A stretch of 64,000 nt of DNA from Rhodospirillaceae bacterium (GCA_016845145.1 JAERTE010000139.1:1-64000), one strand, 5' to 3'; positions 46,323 through 55,689 are shown, counted from the stretch's first letter. The notes: generated from the sequence alone by a model not told the origin. A program made the numbers and translations.

Positions 46323-47915
46323 ATGGGCGAAGAGGGCTCAGCCAAACCGAGACGCAGCCGAAAGCAACGGTTGAAAGAACGTGAAACCGCGCCCGAAGAG
46401 ACAAACGCCGCACCCGCCGTACTGATAGCCGACGCAACCTTGGCTCGTGCGTCAATTGATGGCCGCATCGAGCAGCCACGGTTCAATTATCTGTCGGACG
46501 CCAAGATCGAAGTTCTGAAAGCCAAATCGTTCGAACTTCTCGAGCGGCATGGCGTGTTCGTCAATCACGAGGCTGCGGTGGCGGCATTGGCCAAGGCCGG
46601 GGCCAAAGTCGACACAGACGGGCTACGCGTACGCTTTCCTGCCGAACTGGTCCGAGAAGCCCTGGCCGCTGTTCCGAAAGAGATCACATTGTACTCCAAG
46701 ACCGGCGCGCATGACCTGCGGTTGCCGCGTGCCGACGGAACCTTCCATATGCGCACCGGCACCGGCGGACACGGGTTCATTGACCCGGCCACCGGCACGC
46801 ACCGTAAGCTCACGCTTGACGATGCGGCGGCTATTGCGCGCCTGGGAGATCGCTTGCCCGAGGTTGGTTTCATCGCTCACCCGTTCGTCAACGGCGTGCC
46901 GGAAATCACATCTGATATCCACAGCTTCGCGGCGGTGGCTGGAAACTCGGAGAAACACAATTGGATCCAGCCCTATACCGATGTGAACGTCGAATACCTG
47001 ATCAAACTGGCCGGCATTGCTGCGGGCGGCGAAGCCAACTTGCGTGCCCGCCCGACGGCAAGCTGCATCGCGTGTTCGTTTACGCCGCTGGAATTGAAAC
47101 AGATGGACGTCGAAGCCATTATCCAGGCCGCCAAAGCCGGCCTGCCGATCCATGCTTGCGCGCTGCCCACGGCTGGCGGCACGGCGCCGATCACCATGGG
47201 GGCGACGGTACTGATGGCTGCTGCCGAAATTCTTGCCATCGTAACGCTGGGGCATGTCATCCAACCCGCTACACCGGTGATCGCAACACCACTTATCTTC
47301 GCGCTTGATGTGCGTACCGGACGCAGCCTGCAGTCCAGTGCCGAGGCGCTGTCGGGTATATCCATGGCGGTGCAATTGATGAAGCACGGTTTCGGGCTAA
47401 TGACTCACGCCTACGGATCGGGCTCCGACACGCCTGATCCCGACGGGCAATCCCAGGCGGAACGCGCCTTGATCTGCAACCAGGTCGCGCTGTCCGGCGC
47501 CGATGTGCTGGGTGGTGTCGGCCAATTGGAATGCGCCACCGTATTCAGCCCTACCCAGGCCGTCATGGACAACGAGCTGGGCGCCATCATGCGCACCTAT
47601 CTTTCGACGCCTGAAGTCGACGATGAGACAATTGCCTGGTCGGACATGCTTGAAGTCGCCCTAAGTGGTCATTTCCTGGCCAATGAACACACGTTGCGTC
47701 ATTGCCGGAGCAATCTTGATCCCGGCGTGTATCTTCGCCTGGCCCGCGACGCCTACGAAGATGCCGGTCGCCCGTCCGCCCAGGACAACGCACGCGAACT
47801 GGCATGCAAAATCATCGCAGAGCCACCTGCCGACGGCGCGCCCGGAGAAGATGCCCTGCGTGAAATGGCGGAGATCGTTGTCGCTGCCGACCGCCATATT
47901 CTCGGCAACGCCTAA
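46323..47915 (+). CDS. MttB-superfamily (non-pyrrolysine) methylamine/betaine:corrinoid methyltransferase
   Basis: 530 residues, uninterrupted: there is no in-frame TAG, so it belongs to the large non-pyrrolysine branch that includes the glycine-betaine, carnitine and proline-betaine methyltransferases. After a charged N-terminal extension the TIM-barrel follows (ELLERHGVFVNHEAAVAALA, MRTGTGGHGFIDPATGTHRK, CALPTAGGTAPITMGATVLM, GFGLMTHAYGSGSDTPDPDG). It moves a methyl group from a quaternary or tertiary amine to the corrinoid protein encoded next. No RamA-type activator or MtbA-type acceptor is in the window; the substrate is unknown. Confidence 0.88.
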   Translation: MGEEGSAKPRRSRKQRLKERETAPEETNAAPAVLIADATLARASIDGRIEQPRFNYLSDAKIEVLKAKSFELLERHGVFVNHEAAVAALAKAGAKVDTDGLRVRFPAELVREALAAVPKEITLYSKTGAHDLRLPRADGTFHMRTGTGGHGFIDPATGTHRKLTLDDAAAIARLGDRLPEVGFIAHPFVNGVPEITSDIHSFAAVAGNSEKHNWIQPYTDVNVEYLIKLAGIAAGGEANLRARPTASCIACSFTPLELKQMDVEAIIQAAKAGLPIHACALPTAGGTAPITMGATVLMAAAEILAIVTLGHVIQPATPVIATPLIFALDVRTGRSLQSSAEALSGISMAVQLMKHGFGLMTHAYGSGSDTPDPDGQSQAERALICNQVALSGADVLGGVGQLECATVFSPTQAVMDNELGAIMRTYLSTPEVDDETIAWSDMLEVALSGHFLANEHTLRHCRSNLDPGVYLRLARDAYEDAGRPSAQDNARELACKIIAEPPADGAPGEDALREMAEIVVAADRHILGNA

Positions 47916-47927
47916 GGGGGATGAACA

Positions 47928-48593
47928 GTGAACGACAACGATTCCCACGCGACCGATTTGGATGCGCGCCTTGATGCCATCTACGAAGCGACACTCGATT
48001 TCGATGCCGATGCTGTCGCCCGAATGGTCGCGAAAGAGGTCGAATTGGGCACCGATCTGCAAACCTTGATCAACGACGCATTGATCGCCGCCATGGAGGA
48101 ACTGGGAGAACTTTTCGCTGAGGGAGAGGTCTTCGTACCGGAACTGTTGATGGGGGCAAAGGCCATGAAGGCGGGACTTGAGATTTTACGCCCGCTCCTG
48201 ACCGCCACCGAAGCCAAGCCCCGTGGCGTGGCCCTGATGGGCACGGTGCACGGTGATTTGCATGATATTGGTAAAAATCTTGTCGGTATGATGCTGGAGG
48301 GCGGTGGATTCGAGGTGCACGACCTGGGCGTCAACGTAGCGCCCGAAGAGTTCTGGGATGCGGCGCAAGAGCTCCGGCCCGATGTCATTGGCCTTTCCGC
48401 ATTGCTGACAACCACGACACCCAATATGCGCCGTACTATCGAACTTTTCCGCGGTCGCGGTTGGAACGGCCACATCATGGTCGGCGGCGCGCCGGTGTCG
48501 AAGGACTTTGCCGCTGAAATCGGCGCCGATGACTATGCCTCCGATGCACCGGGCGGTGTGGTACTGGCGAAACGCTACGTTGCAGGCGGCTGA
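47928..48593 (+). CDS. Corrinoid (B12-binding) methyl carrier protein, MtbC/MttC-like
   Basis: 221 residues from a GTG at 47928; AAGGGGG (47914-47920) lies seven bases upstream. Residues 1-90 are the helical B12-binding cap (ALIAAMEELGELFAEGEVFV, PELLMGAKAMKAGLEIL); from about 100 the Rossmann-like domain has the DXHXXG base-off ligand motif in GTVHGDLHDIGKNLVGMMLE and GLSALLTTTTPNMRRTIELF. It takes the methyl group from the upstream MttB-type enzyme. Confidence 0.93.
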   Translation: MNDNDSHATDLDARLDAIYEATLDFDADAVARMVAKEVELGTDLQTLINDALIAAMEELGELFAEGEVFVPELLMGAKAMKAGLEILRPLLTATEAKPRGVALMGTVHGDLHDIGKNLVGMMLEGGGFEVHDLGVNVAPEEFWDAAQELRPDVIGLSALLTTTTPNMRRTIELFRGRGWNGHIMVGGAPVSKDFAAEIGADDYASDAPGGVVLAKRYVAGG

Positions 48594-48667
48594 TCTTCAG
48601 GGGGGCTTTCTGCCTGGGGGTGGGATGGTATATTGACCCGGAGTTGGACTGAACCGGGGCAGCATAC

Positions 48668-49444
48668 ATGAACTTATTCGATTTGAGCGGCAAGGTCGCC
48701 GTCATCACCGGTGGCACGCGAGGTATTGGCCGCGCGGCCGCGGAGGCAATGGCAGGAGCTGGCGCCAAGGTGGTGGTTTCGAGCCGCAAACAAGATGCCT
48801 GCGACGAGACCGCCGCCGCCATTAATGCCAATGGAGGCGAGGCCGTGGGGATCGCGTGCAACATCTCTCACGTCTCGGCGTTGGAAACCCTGGTCGCGGG
48901 CAGCATTGAGGCGTTCGGTAAGATTGACATTCTGGTCTGTAACGCTGCGGTCAACCCGTACATGGGGCCGCTGCTGGACATCGACGACGAAGCCTACGAC
49001 AAGACGCTGACCGCCAACGTTAAAAACGTACTGAAGCTCTGCGGGTTGGTGATACCGGGCATGGCGGAGCGCAAGGACGGAGCCGTGGTGATTGTATCGT
49101 CCATTGCAGCTACCAAGGGATCCATGGCCTTGGGCGCTTATGCCATTACCAAGGCCGCCGATGTGCAGATCGCCCGCAATCTTGCGGTCGAATGGGGTTC
49201 CAGCAATATCCGCGTCAACTGTGTGCTGCCCGGTCTGGTGAAAACCGATATGGCGCGCGCGCTATGGGAAGATCCGGTGCGCCACGAGCGCGCATTGGCC
49301 GGTTACCCCATCGGCCGGCTGGGCGAGCCGGAAGATTTAGCCGGCGCGATTTTATTTTTGGCGTCACCCGCGGCCACCTGGATTACGGGCCAGGCCATTC
49401 CCGTCGACGGCGGCGCCACCATCGCCGGCGGCGGCTATAGTTAA
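48668..49444 (+). CDS. Short-chain dehydrogenase/reductase (SDR)
   Basis: 258 residues, classical SDR. NAD(P) motif VITGGTRGIGRAAAEAMAGA, NAAVNPYMGP, catalytic Ser in VIVSSIAATKGSMALG and YAITKAADVQ (YxxxK). The C-terminus (DLAGAILFLASPAATWITGQ, AIPVDGGATIAGGGYS) is like 3-oxoacyl reductases of the FabG type. It lies between the corrinoid gene and an acyl-CoA dehydrogenase, likely part of an acyl-CoA route. Substrate unknown. Confidence 0.9.
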   Translation: MNLFDLSGKVAVITGGTRGIGRAAAEAMAGAGAKVVVSSRKQDACDETAAAINANGGEAVGIACNISHVSALETLVAGSIEAFGKIDILVCNAAVNPYMGPLLDIDDEAYDKTLTANVKNVLKLCGLVIPGMAERKDGAVVIVSSIAATKGSMALGAYAITKAADVQIARNLAVEWGSSNIRVNCVLPGLVKTDMARALWEDPVRHERALAGYPIGRLGEPEDLAGAILFLASPAATWITGQAIPVDGGATIAGGGYS

Positions 49445-49468
49445 GATATTTTCTGAAAGGTTTGAACA

Positions 49469-50695
49469 ATGGATTTGACTCCGACACCACGTGGCGAAGA
49501 ACTGAAGGCCCGTGTGGAAGCTTTCATGGACGAGCATGTTTATCCGAACGAGCGCGTTTATTACGATCAACTGGACGAAGCAGACACGCGCTGGACGGTG
49601 CCGCCAATTCTGGAAGAGTTGAAGGCCAAAGCACAGGCTGAAGGGCTGTGGAACCTGTTTCTGCCGGAGAGCGATTTGGGTGCCGGGCTCTCGAATCTGG
49701 AATACGCGCCGCTCTGTGAGGTCATGGGGCGGGTGCATTGGGCACCGGAAGTGTTCAATTGCTCCGCACCCGACACCGGCAACATGGAAACGCTCGAACG
49801 TTACGGCACGCCGGAACAAAAAGATCGCTGGCTCAGGCCATTGCTGGACGGCGAAATCCGCTCAGCCTTCGCCATGACTGAGCCGAAAGTCGCTTCATCG
49901 GATGCCACCAATATCGAGACCTCTATCGTCCGCGATGGCGACGACTATGTCATCAACGGCCATAAGTGGTGGACATCGGGCATTGGTGACCCGCATTGCA
50001 AAATCCTTATTGTCATGGGCAAAACCGATCCGGACGCTCACAAGTACACCCAGCAATCGATGATCCTGGTGCCGCGTGACACACCCGGCATCACCGTGAC
50101 GCGCATGCTCAACGTCATGGGCTTCGACGATGCGCCGCACGGCCACGGCGAGGTGATTTTCGACAACGTGCGGGTGCCGGCTGAAAATATGCTGCTGGGC
50201 GAAGGGCGCGGGTTCGAGATTGCGCAAGGCCGCTTGGGCCCCGGGCGGATTCACCATTGCATGCGGATTATCGGTGTCGCCGAGCGCGCGTTGGAGATGA
50301 TGTGCCAGCGCGCCACCGAGCGTACGGCCTTCGGCAAGGCCTTGGCCGACCAAGGCGTGACGCATGAGCGTATCGCCGAGAGCCGCATCCAAATTGAGAT
50401 GTGCCGGCTTTTGACCCTCAAGGCTGCCTACATGATGGATACGGTCGGCAACAAGGAAGCCCGCCAAGAGATCGCCATGATTAAAGTGGCGGCGCCAAAT
50501 ATGGCGCTCGACGTCATTGACCGGGCCATGCAATTGCACGGCGGCGGCGCCATGAGCCAGGAATTCATGCTGTCGTATATGTGGGCGCGGATGCGTGCGC
50601 TGAGGTTTGCGGATGGTCCCGACGAGGTGCACCGCCAGCAAATTGCGCGCTTGGAGCTCAGGCGTCAGGTTGGGTGGCCGCCTAGGAAGTCGTAG
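49469..50695 (+). CDS. Acyl-CoA dehydrogenase (ACAD10/11-like)
   Basis: 408 residues. Landmarks: [80 protein letters not shown] and [16 protein letters not shown]. The pattern [16 protein letters not shown] with a long N-terminus resembles the ACAD10/ACAD11 class rather than short-chain enzymes. Coupled in context with an APH-type kinase gene (52161) and an acyl-CoA synthetase (53347). Confidence 0.9.
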   Translation: MDLTPTPRGEELKARVEAFMDEHVYPNERVYYDQLDEADTRWTVPPILEELKAKAQAEGLWNLFLPESDLGAGLSNLEYAPLCEVMGRVHWAPEVFNCSAPDTGNMETLERYGTPEQKDRWLRPLLDGEIRSAFAMTEPKVASSDATNIETSIVRDGDDYVINGHKWWTSGIGDPHCKILIVMGKTDPDAHKYTQQSMILVPRDTPGITVTRMLNVMGFDDAPHGHGEVIFDNVRVPAENMLLGEGRGFEIAQGRLGPGRIHHCMRIIGVAERALEMMCQRATERTAFGKALADQGVTHERIAESRIQIEMCRLLTLKAAYMMDTVGNKEARQEIAMIKVAAPNMALDVIDRAMQLHGGGAMSQEFMLSYMWARMRALRFADGPDEVHRQQIARLELRRQVGWPPRKS

Positions 50696-50743
50696 CGGCG
50701 AAACTTCACTTGAGCTGACTCAAGTCGCTTCCAATGTGGCGGG

Positions 50744-50917
50744 TTATTCAGCTGCCTTTTTGTCGGCGGCCTCTTTCTCGAGGCGCAACGCCCGCAGACG
50801 TTTCAATTGGTCGGCTTTTTCCTTGCGGAGTTTTTCTTTTTCCTTGAGCGCTTTTTCGTTCTTCTTTTGGGTCGCCGTGAATTGGGCTTCAGCTTTCGAG
50901 CGTACTGTCCGCATCAT
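50744..50917 (-). CDS. Small basic coiled-coil protein (57 residues)
   Basis: Start at the ATG ending at 50917 (MMRTVRSKAEAQFTATQKKN), with an AAAGGCAG ribosome site in the leader; an open frame continues back to 50977 without one. The remainder is a single charged helix (KALKEKEKLRKEKADQLKRL then RALRLEKEAADKKAAE). Similar short coiled coils of unknown function occur in alphaproteobacteria. Lies convergent with the acyl-CoA dehydrogenase. Confidence 0.6.
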   Translation of the reverse strand: MMRTVRSKAEAQFTATQKKNEKALKEKEKLRKEKADQLKRLRALRLEKEAADKKAAE

Positions 50918-51053
50918 ATAAACTGCCTTTCGACCGGGTTGTTCCAGGGTGTTGCAAAATCTGATGCGTATGCCCACGGGCCCAGCGTGTGGGCTGGAGC
51001 CTTGGCAACAGAAACGGAGACCGCCCCAAGGATTGGAGCGGTCCCATGGTCAA

Positions 51054-51263
51054 TTAGTCAAGCAGCGCCAAGTCTTCGGCGGAGGACTTGCCGTTTTGTC
51101 CAGCTTTCAGCTCGTACGACACTTTTTGTCCTTCGTTGAGTGAATGCAATCCGGCGCGTTCAACCGCTGAAATATGAACGAACGCATCGTTGGAGCCGTC
51201 TTCGGGCTCGATGAATCCGTAACCTTTGGCGGTGTTGAACCATTTTACAGTACCAGTCGTCAT
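51054..51263 (-). CDS. CspA-family cold-shock protein
   Basis: 69 residues. RNP1 and RNP2 motifs: GTVKWFNTAKGYGFIEPEDG and NDAFVHISAVERAG. Single-stranded nucleic-acid chaperone. Start at the ATG ending at 51263, with AGAGGAAC upstream in the leader; a longer frame to 51338 is within the leader. A GC-rich hairpin (about 51035-51055) follows the gene without a long U run. Confidence 0.95.
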   Translation of the reverse strand: MTTGTVKWFNTAKGYGFIEPEDGSNDAFVHISAVERAGLHSLNEGQKVSYELKAGQNGKSSAEDLALLD

Positions 51264-51695
51264 AGTTAGTTCCTCTAACAGATGGGGGGTATACGTCACG
51301 CCCGTCGTTAAGTGCAGGCGCAACTTGCAAACGATCACATTGTCAGGAGAAAACTAAGCTAAACGGCGTACCGGCTGACCAGGTAACACCAAACAAATGT
51401 AACACGTACTTTGAATATTTAGACGACATCCGAGAAATGTCAATGATATCGCCGATTAGGGATAGTATAAAATGGGTATGTTTTAAAAAATAAAAAAACC
51501 ACGCAATAAACTTATAAATAATATCTATTTAAAACAACGGTATTAATTTTCACAAGATCAGTAATTTACAGTCGTGAAATTGAAAATATAGGACCGTTCA
51601 CGAAAATTCATTTTAGAATGATTTATGAGGATGCCACTTGGTTGCCATGTGTCCTTATGCGCGCCCACAGTGCCCGGTCGAGAGCAACGGCATCA
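51264..51695. other. AT-rich intergenic region upstream of the cold-shock gene
   Basis: Bases about 51420-51620 are strikingly AT-rich for this genome, with runs such as ttttaaaaaataaaaaaacc and ataaataatatctatttaaa. No gene is seen; the ORFs are short. A long leader is usual for cspA-type genes, and the AT-rich block may hold promoters or an H-NS-like/IHF-like target. It also lies beyond the end of the response-regulator gene on the same strand. Confidence 0.45.
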
Positions 51696-52058
51696 TCAAT
51701 GGCTGAGGCTCGAAACCTTTTCGATAAAGCGCGTCGGGTTGATTGGCTTGGTTTCATAGGCTGCCGCGCCAACTGTGAAGGCGTGGGTTCGGTCTTCTTG
51801 GGTGATGGCGGCGCCGCTTAGCGCCATAATCGGAATATCGCTGGTCAGTGAATCGAGCTTGAGTTCTTCGATCAACTCGAACCCGGTCATGCCCGGCATG
51901 TAGATGTCGGTAATGATCAGGTTCGGGACATCCCGTTTTGCGGCGGCAATGCCGTCTTCGGAGGAATTGGCGGTCGAAACGTCATAGCCGGAATGACCCA
52001 GAAAGGCGCTCATCAGTGTTAACACCGAGGGGTCGTCGTCGACGATCAAGATGTTCAT
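51696..52058 (-). CDS. Single-domain response regulator
   Basis: 120 residues, only a receiver domain: MNILIVDDDPSVLTLMSAFL (acid pair), phospho-Asp51 in NLIITDIYMPGMTGFEL, Thr/Ser in IMALSGAAI and Lys in YETKPINPTRF. There is no output domain, so it acts by protein contact, as in CheY- or DivK-like relays. No kinase adjoins it; the orphan hybrid kinase at 40188 is the only one in the window. Confidence 0.9.
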   Translation of the reverse strand: MNILIVDDDPSVLTLMSAFLGHSGYDVSTANSSEDGIAAAKRDVPNLIITDIYMPGMTGFELIEELKLDSLTSDIPIMALSGAAITQEDRTHAFTVGAAAYETKPINPTRFIEKVSSLSH

Positions 52059-52160
52059 GGCTTTCGTCCTTTATGGCAAAACGAAATTGTTTCAGCACAA
52101 CCCTAGGGCGCCGACCTGACACGAACATGACCGTTTCACGAAAATTCTTGTGAGCTAAAT

Positions 52161-53234
52161 TTACGCGTCTTTGTCCAACAATGCGCAGGCGACGTCCGCT
52201 AATTCGCGGCAGCGCTCTTTGCGCATCAGCGCCGCCGGCGACGCCGCATTGCCCTTGAGCGCGCGGAAATAGACGCCTTGCGTGATCGCCGCCAGCCGAA
52301 ACAGCGACAGCACCAGATAAAAGGTCCAATCGGCATCCAAATCACGTCCGGCACGTTCGGCGTAGGCCGCCAGATACTCGGCCTCGGACGGAATGCCTTG
52401 GGTCGCGCCGTCCAGGGCAACAAGCGAGCCCCTGGCTGGGTCTTCCATGTGGTAGGGCAGGCAATTGTAAGCCAGGTCCGACAGCGGGTCGCCAAGCGTC
52501 GCCAGTTCCCAATCGACAATCGCCAGCACTTCGGGCCGCGTTGGGTGGAAGATCATATTCTCCAACCGGAAATCACCGTGCACGACGGTGGTCACGTCGC
52601 TGGCCGGCAGGTTTTTCGGTAACCATGTCATCAGGCGCTCCATGGTTGCCAGTTCGTCAGTCTTGGAAGCGACATACTGCTCCGACCATCGCTTGATCTG
52701 ACGTCCGACATAGCCGCCGATGCGGCCGAAACTGCTCAAGCCCGCGTCCTCGATATCGACGCTATGAAGCCGCGCCAGCGTGTCATTCATGGCTTCGTAG
52801 ATTGCCGTGCGCTCAGACGCTTCCATGCCCGGCAGGCGCATATCGCGAAACACCCGGCCGTCAGCGAACCCCATGATGTAGAACGCCTGCCCGATCACCG
52901 CCTCGTCCTCACACAGTAAAATCGGTTTTGCCACCGGCAATCCCATCTTTCGCATGGCGGTGATGGCGCGGAACTCGCGCTCGACGGCATGCGCGGATGG
53001 AAGCAGCTTGCCGGGCGGTTTCTTGCGTAAGACATATCGCTCACCGCCGCCGTCGGTCAGCACAAACGTCGGGTTCGACATGCCGCCTTGGCATTGGCCA
53101 ATGTCGAGAGGGGGCGTGAACCCGGGGACGTCGCGGGCCATCAAGGCCTGCAAGGCTTCGAGCGAAAACTGATGCTGGGCCATGACCGGTGCGGTTTCGG
53201 TGGTCGCCGTGGTGGGCGTAACTTGCGTAGACAT
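52161..53234 (-). CDS. Aminoglycoside-phosphotransferase-like kinase (ACAD10/11 or LvaA type)
   Basis: 357 residues from the ATG ending at 53234; an extension to 53273 is open. Kinase motifs: GGMSNPTFVLTDGGGERYVL (glycine loop and Lys), Brenner motif VVHGDFRLENMIFHPTRPEV, metal-binding IVDWELATLGDPLSDLAYNC. This branch of the APH family is fused to, or lies next to, acyl-CoA dehydrogenases and phosphorylates 4-hydroxyacyl-CoA in 4-hydroxy-acid catabolism (LvaA, ACAD10/11). Here the dehydrogenase is nearby (49469) and an acyl-CoA synthetase is divergent (53347), which fits that role. Confidence 0.85.
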   Translation of the reverse strand: MSTQVTPTTATTETAPVMAQHQFSLEALQALMARDVPGFTPPLDIGQCQGGMSNPTFVLTDGGGERYVLRKKPPGKLLPSAHAVEREFRAITAMRKMGLPVAKPILLCEDEAVIGQAFYIMGFADGRVFRDMRLPGMEASERTAIYEAMNDTLARLHSVDIEDAGLSSFGRIGGYVGRQIKRWSEQYVASKTDELATMERLMTWLPKNLPASDVTTVVHGDFRLENMIFHPTRPEVLAIVDWELATLGDPLSDLAYNCLPYHMEDPARGSLVALDGATQGIPSEAEYLAAYAERAGRDLDADWTFYLVLSLFRLAAITQGVYFRALKGNAASPAALMRKERCRELADVACALLDKDA

Positions 53235-53346
53235 CCCGCTATTGAACCGGCAAACCCGCCCGGCTGCAACCATGATGCATAGGCTTTCGAAAAATTCACA
53301 CCGGGGTTTTGCTTTCCGGGCGGGCGAGCCTTAAAGTCGCCCGGCC

Positions 53347-54885
53347 ATGATGCCCATTGATCACTTTTTCCGCGCCGCCAACCTATGGCCCGAGCGCACT
53401 GCCGTCGAAGCCGACCTCAACCCCCATGGGAGCGACGAGGATCCGGTTTTTCGTCTGACTTATGGCGAACTGGCGAGGCGCGTGAACGCCCTGGCCGCCG
53501 CTTTCCAGAGCATCGACCCAGAGCCGCAAAGCCGCGTCGGCATTTGCGCCTACAATTCGGTCGAGCATCTGGTGGCGTGGCTTGCCGCGTTTGCGGCTGG
53601 AAAAGTTTGGGTGCCTCTGAACCCCCGCAACGGCAAGGATGAGCTCAACCGCATCGAAGATGTCACCACACCATCTATCTTGGTCGTCGACGGCGACTGC
53701 TTGGACAAAATCGACCCAAGCGACGCGACGACAGTGCTCGGCAAACCCGTAGCGGGCGGATTTGACGGCCCGGGGCTTTGGGATCTGATCGACCTGCACG
53801 ACGGCGAGACACCTGTCCGCCACGATTTGGCGCTTGACGATCTGCAAGCGATTAAGTTCACCGGCGGCTCGTCCGGTGTGCCGAAAGGCGTCATGCAGAC
53901 GTACCGTGTCTGGAACACGTGCATTGCCTCCATGCTTTCCAGCTTCGAATTCGACGCCGACGACCGCCATCTGCTGGCGGCCCCCATGACCCATGGCGCC
54001 AACACCATGATCATGCCGATCTTTGCCAAAGGCGGCACCCAGCTGTTCATGGGCAAATCCAATCCCGTCGCCATCATGGATGCCATCGAACGTATGCGCG
54101 CCACGTCGCTGTTCGTGCCGCCCACCGTGATCTATATGATGATGGCGGACGACAGCTTCGCTTCCCACGATTTCTCGTCGCTGCGTCATTTCATCGCCGG
54201 CGGTGCGGCCATGCGCCCCGACACGGTGGCCAAGGCAATGCCGATGCTGAACAATGCGCTGGAAACCTGTTACGGCCAAACCGAAGCCCCGCAGATCGCC
54301 ATTTGCATGCGCGCTCGCGATTGGCGCGACACACGCAATCAGGCATCCACCGGCCTCGCCACGGCGTTGACGCGCGTCGGCGTAATGGACCCCGATGGCA
54401 ACGTTCTGGGACCCGGCGAGACCGGCGAGATCGTGCTCAAGGGCGACTTGGTGATGAAGGGCTATTACCAGATGCCCGACAAAACGGCTGAAACCATCAT
54501 CGACGGCTGGCTGCATACGGGCGATATCGGCATCATCGACGAGCGCGGCTATGTGTTCATCAAGGATCGCATCCGCGACGTGGTCGTCACCGGCGGCTTC
54601 AACGTCTATCCCAATGATGTGGAGGCGGTGCTGGGCCAGCACCCGATGGTCAAGGAATGCGTGGTTTTCGGCCTGCCGGACGACAAATGGGGCGAGGCCG
54701 TGCACGCCGCCGTCGAGATTCACAAAGGTGAAAACGCCAGCGAGCAAGACATCATCGAATTCGTCAAAAGCCGGCTCGATTCGGTGAAAGCGCCGAAGCG
54801 AGTGCATATTGTCGGCGAGTTGCCGCGGAGCCCCGTCGGCAAAGTGTTGCGCCGCGAGGCCAAAACCCTGTTTGCAGAAACCTGA
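53347..54885 (+). CDS. AMP-dependent acyl-CoA synthetase/ligase
   Basis: 512 residues. Family motifs: P-loop FTGGSSGVPKGVMQTYRVWN, A5-like ETCYGQTEAPQI, A7-A8 WLHTGDIGIIDERGYVFIKD and RIRDVVVTGGFNVYPNDVEA, and the C-terminal catalytic Lys in ELPRSPVGKVLRREAK. It forms acyl-adenylate and then the CoA thioester. Divergent from the APH-like kinase gene and followed by a citryl-CoA-lyase-like gene. Substrate could be a fatty, hydroxy or aromatic acid. Confidence 0.93.
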   Translation: MMPIDHFFRAANLWPERTAVEADLNPHGSDEDPVFRLTYGELARRVNALAAAFQSIDPEPQSRVGICAYNSVEHLVAWLAAFAAGKVWVPLNPRNGKDELNRIEDVTTPSILVVDGDCLDKIDPSDATTVLGKPVAGGFDGPGLWDLIDLHDGETPVRHDLALDDLQAIKFTGGSSGVPKGVMQTYRVWNTCIASMLSSFEFDADDRHLLAAPMTHGANTMIMPIFAKGGTQLFMGKSNPVAIMDAIERMRATSLFVPPTVIYMMMADDSFASHDFSSLRHFIAGGAAMRPDTVAKAMPMLNNALETCYGQTEAPQIAICMRARDWRDTRNQASTGLATALTRVGVMDPDGNVLGPGETGEIVLKGDLVMKGYYQMPDKTAETIIDGWLHTGDIGIIDERGYVFIKDRIRDVVVTGGFNVYPNDVEAVLGQHPMVKECVVFGLPDDKWGEAVHAAVEIHKGENASEQDIIEFVKSRLDSVKAPKRVHIVGELPRSPVGKVLRREAKTLFAET

Positions 54886-54895
54886 GGTTCATATC

Positions 54896-55675
54896 GTGAC
54901 GTCGAAACCCGAAACCAAGCTTGCCACCCATACCCTGACATCGCTGTTCGTGCGCGATATGAATTTGGTCGACGACATGATGGGGCAGATGACCTTCACC
55001 GACGCCATGTTCTATCACATCACCGGCCAGCGCCCGACAGCGGGCCAAACGGCGGTGCTGGATGCAGTGCTGGTGACGCTGATGGAGCACGGCTTTACGC
55101 CCAGCGCCATCGCCGCGCGCATGACCTACTTGTCGGCGCCCGAAGCCCTGCAGGCGGCAGTGTCGGCAGGGCTGTTGAACGTCGCCAGCCAGTTCGTCGG
55201 CACCATGGAGAATTGCGCCGCTATTTTGGAGCAACTGACCAGCGCCGAAGACGGCGTCGAGGCTGCGGCGAAACGCGTGGCTCAGTCGGCCCGCGCTGAA
55301 AAGCGCCATCTGCCCGGTTTCGGACATCACCTGCACAAGCCCGACGATCCACGCTCGCCGAAGCTGTTCGAAATCGCCCGCGCTCAAGACGACGTCGATG
55401 ACCGTTATATCGACGCGCTGCTGGCATTGAGCCAGGCTGTGGACGAGGCCTACGGCCGGCATCTGACCATCAATGCCACCGGCGCCACGGCCGCGGTCAT
55501 GCTGGGGATCGGCGTGCCAGCCAGGATCATGCGCGGTTTCGCAGTCATATCCCGCGCCGCTGGCCTGGTGGCGCACATCATGGAAGAACAAGACAATCCC
55601 GCCGGCCGCACCATATGGGAGGTGGTGGAAGACACTATCCCCTACACCGGCGACGCCGACATCACGCACGATTGA
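54896..55675 (+). CDS. Citryl-CoA lyase/citrate-synthase-like protein
   Basis: 259 residues from the GTG at 54896, with GAGGT seven bases upstream; only the C-terminal large domain of citrate synthase is present. It keeps GQRPTAGQTAVLDAVLVTLM, MEHGFTPSAIAARMTYLSAP and LPGFGHHLHKPDDPRSPKLF, where GFGH corresponds to the active-site His region. Short proteins of this type are called citryl-CoA lyases and cleave or form acyl-CoA/oxo-acid bonds. Ten bases after the AMP ligase on the same strand. Confidence 0.8.
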   Translation: MTSKPETKLATHTLTSLFVRDMNLVDDMMGQMTFTDAMFYHITGQRPTAGQTAVLDAVLVTLMEHGFTPSAIAARMTYLSAPEALQAAVSAGLLNVASQFVGTMENCAAILEQLTSAEDGVEAAAKRVAQSARAEKRHLPGFGHHLHKPDDPRSPKLFEIARAQDDVDDRYIDALLALSQAVDEAYGRHLTINATGATAAVMLGIGVPARIMRGFAVISRAAGLVAHIMEEQDNPAGRTIWEVVEDTIPYTGDADITHD

Positions 55676-55689
55676 GGAGATACTAGAAG

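Noticed and set aside
46323-47915. Pyrrolysine-containing MttB
   Set aside because: The frame is full length with no in-frame TAG, so pyrrolysine is not encoded.
53383-54807. 474-codon minus-strand frame over the acyl-CoA synthetase
   Set aside because: His/Arg/Gly-rich antisense frame of a conserved enzyme; no recognisable motif.
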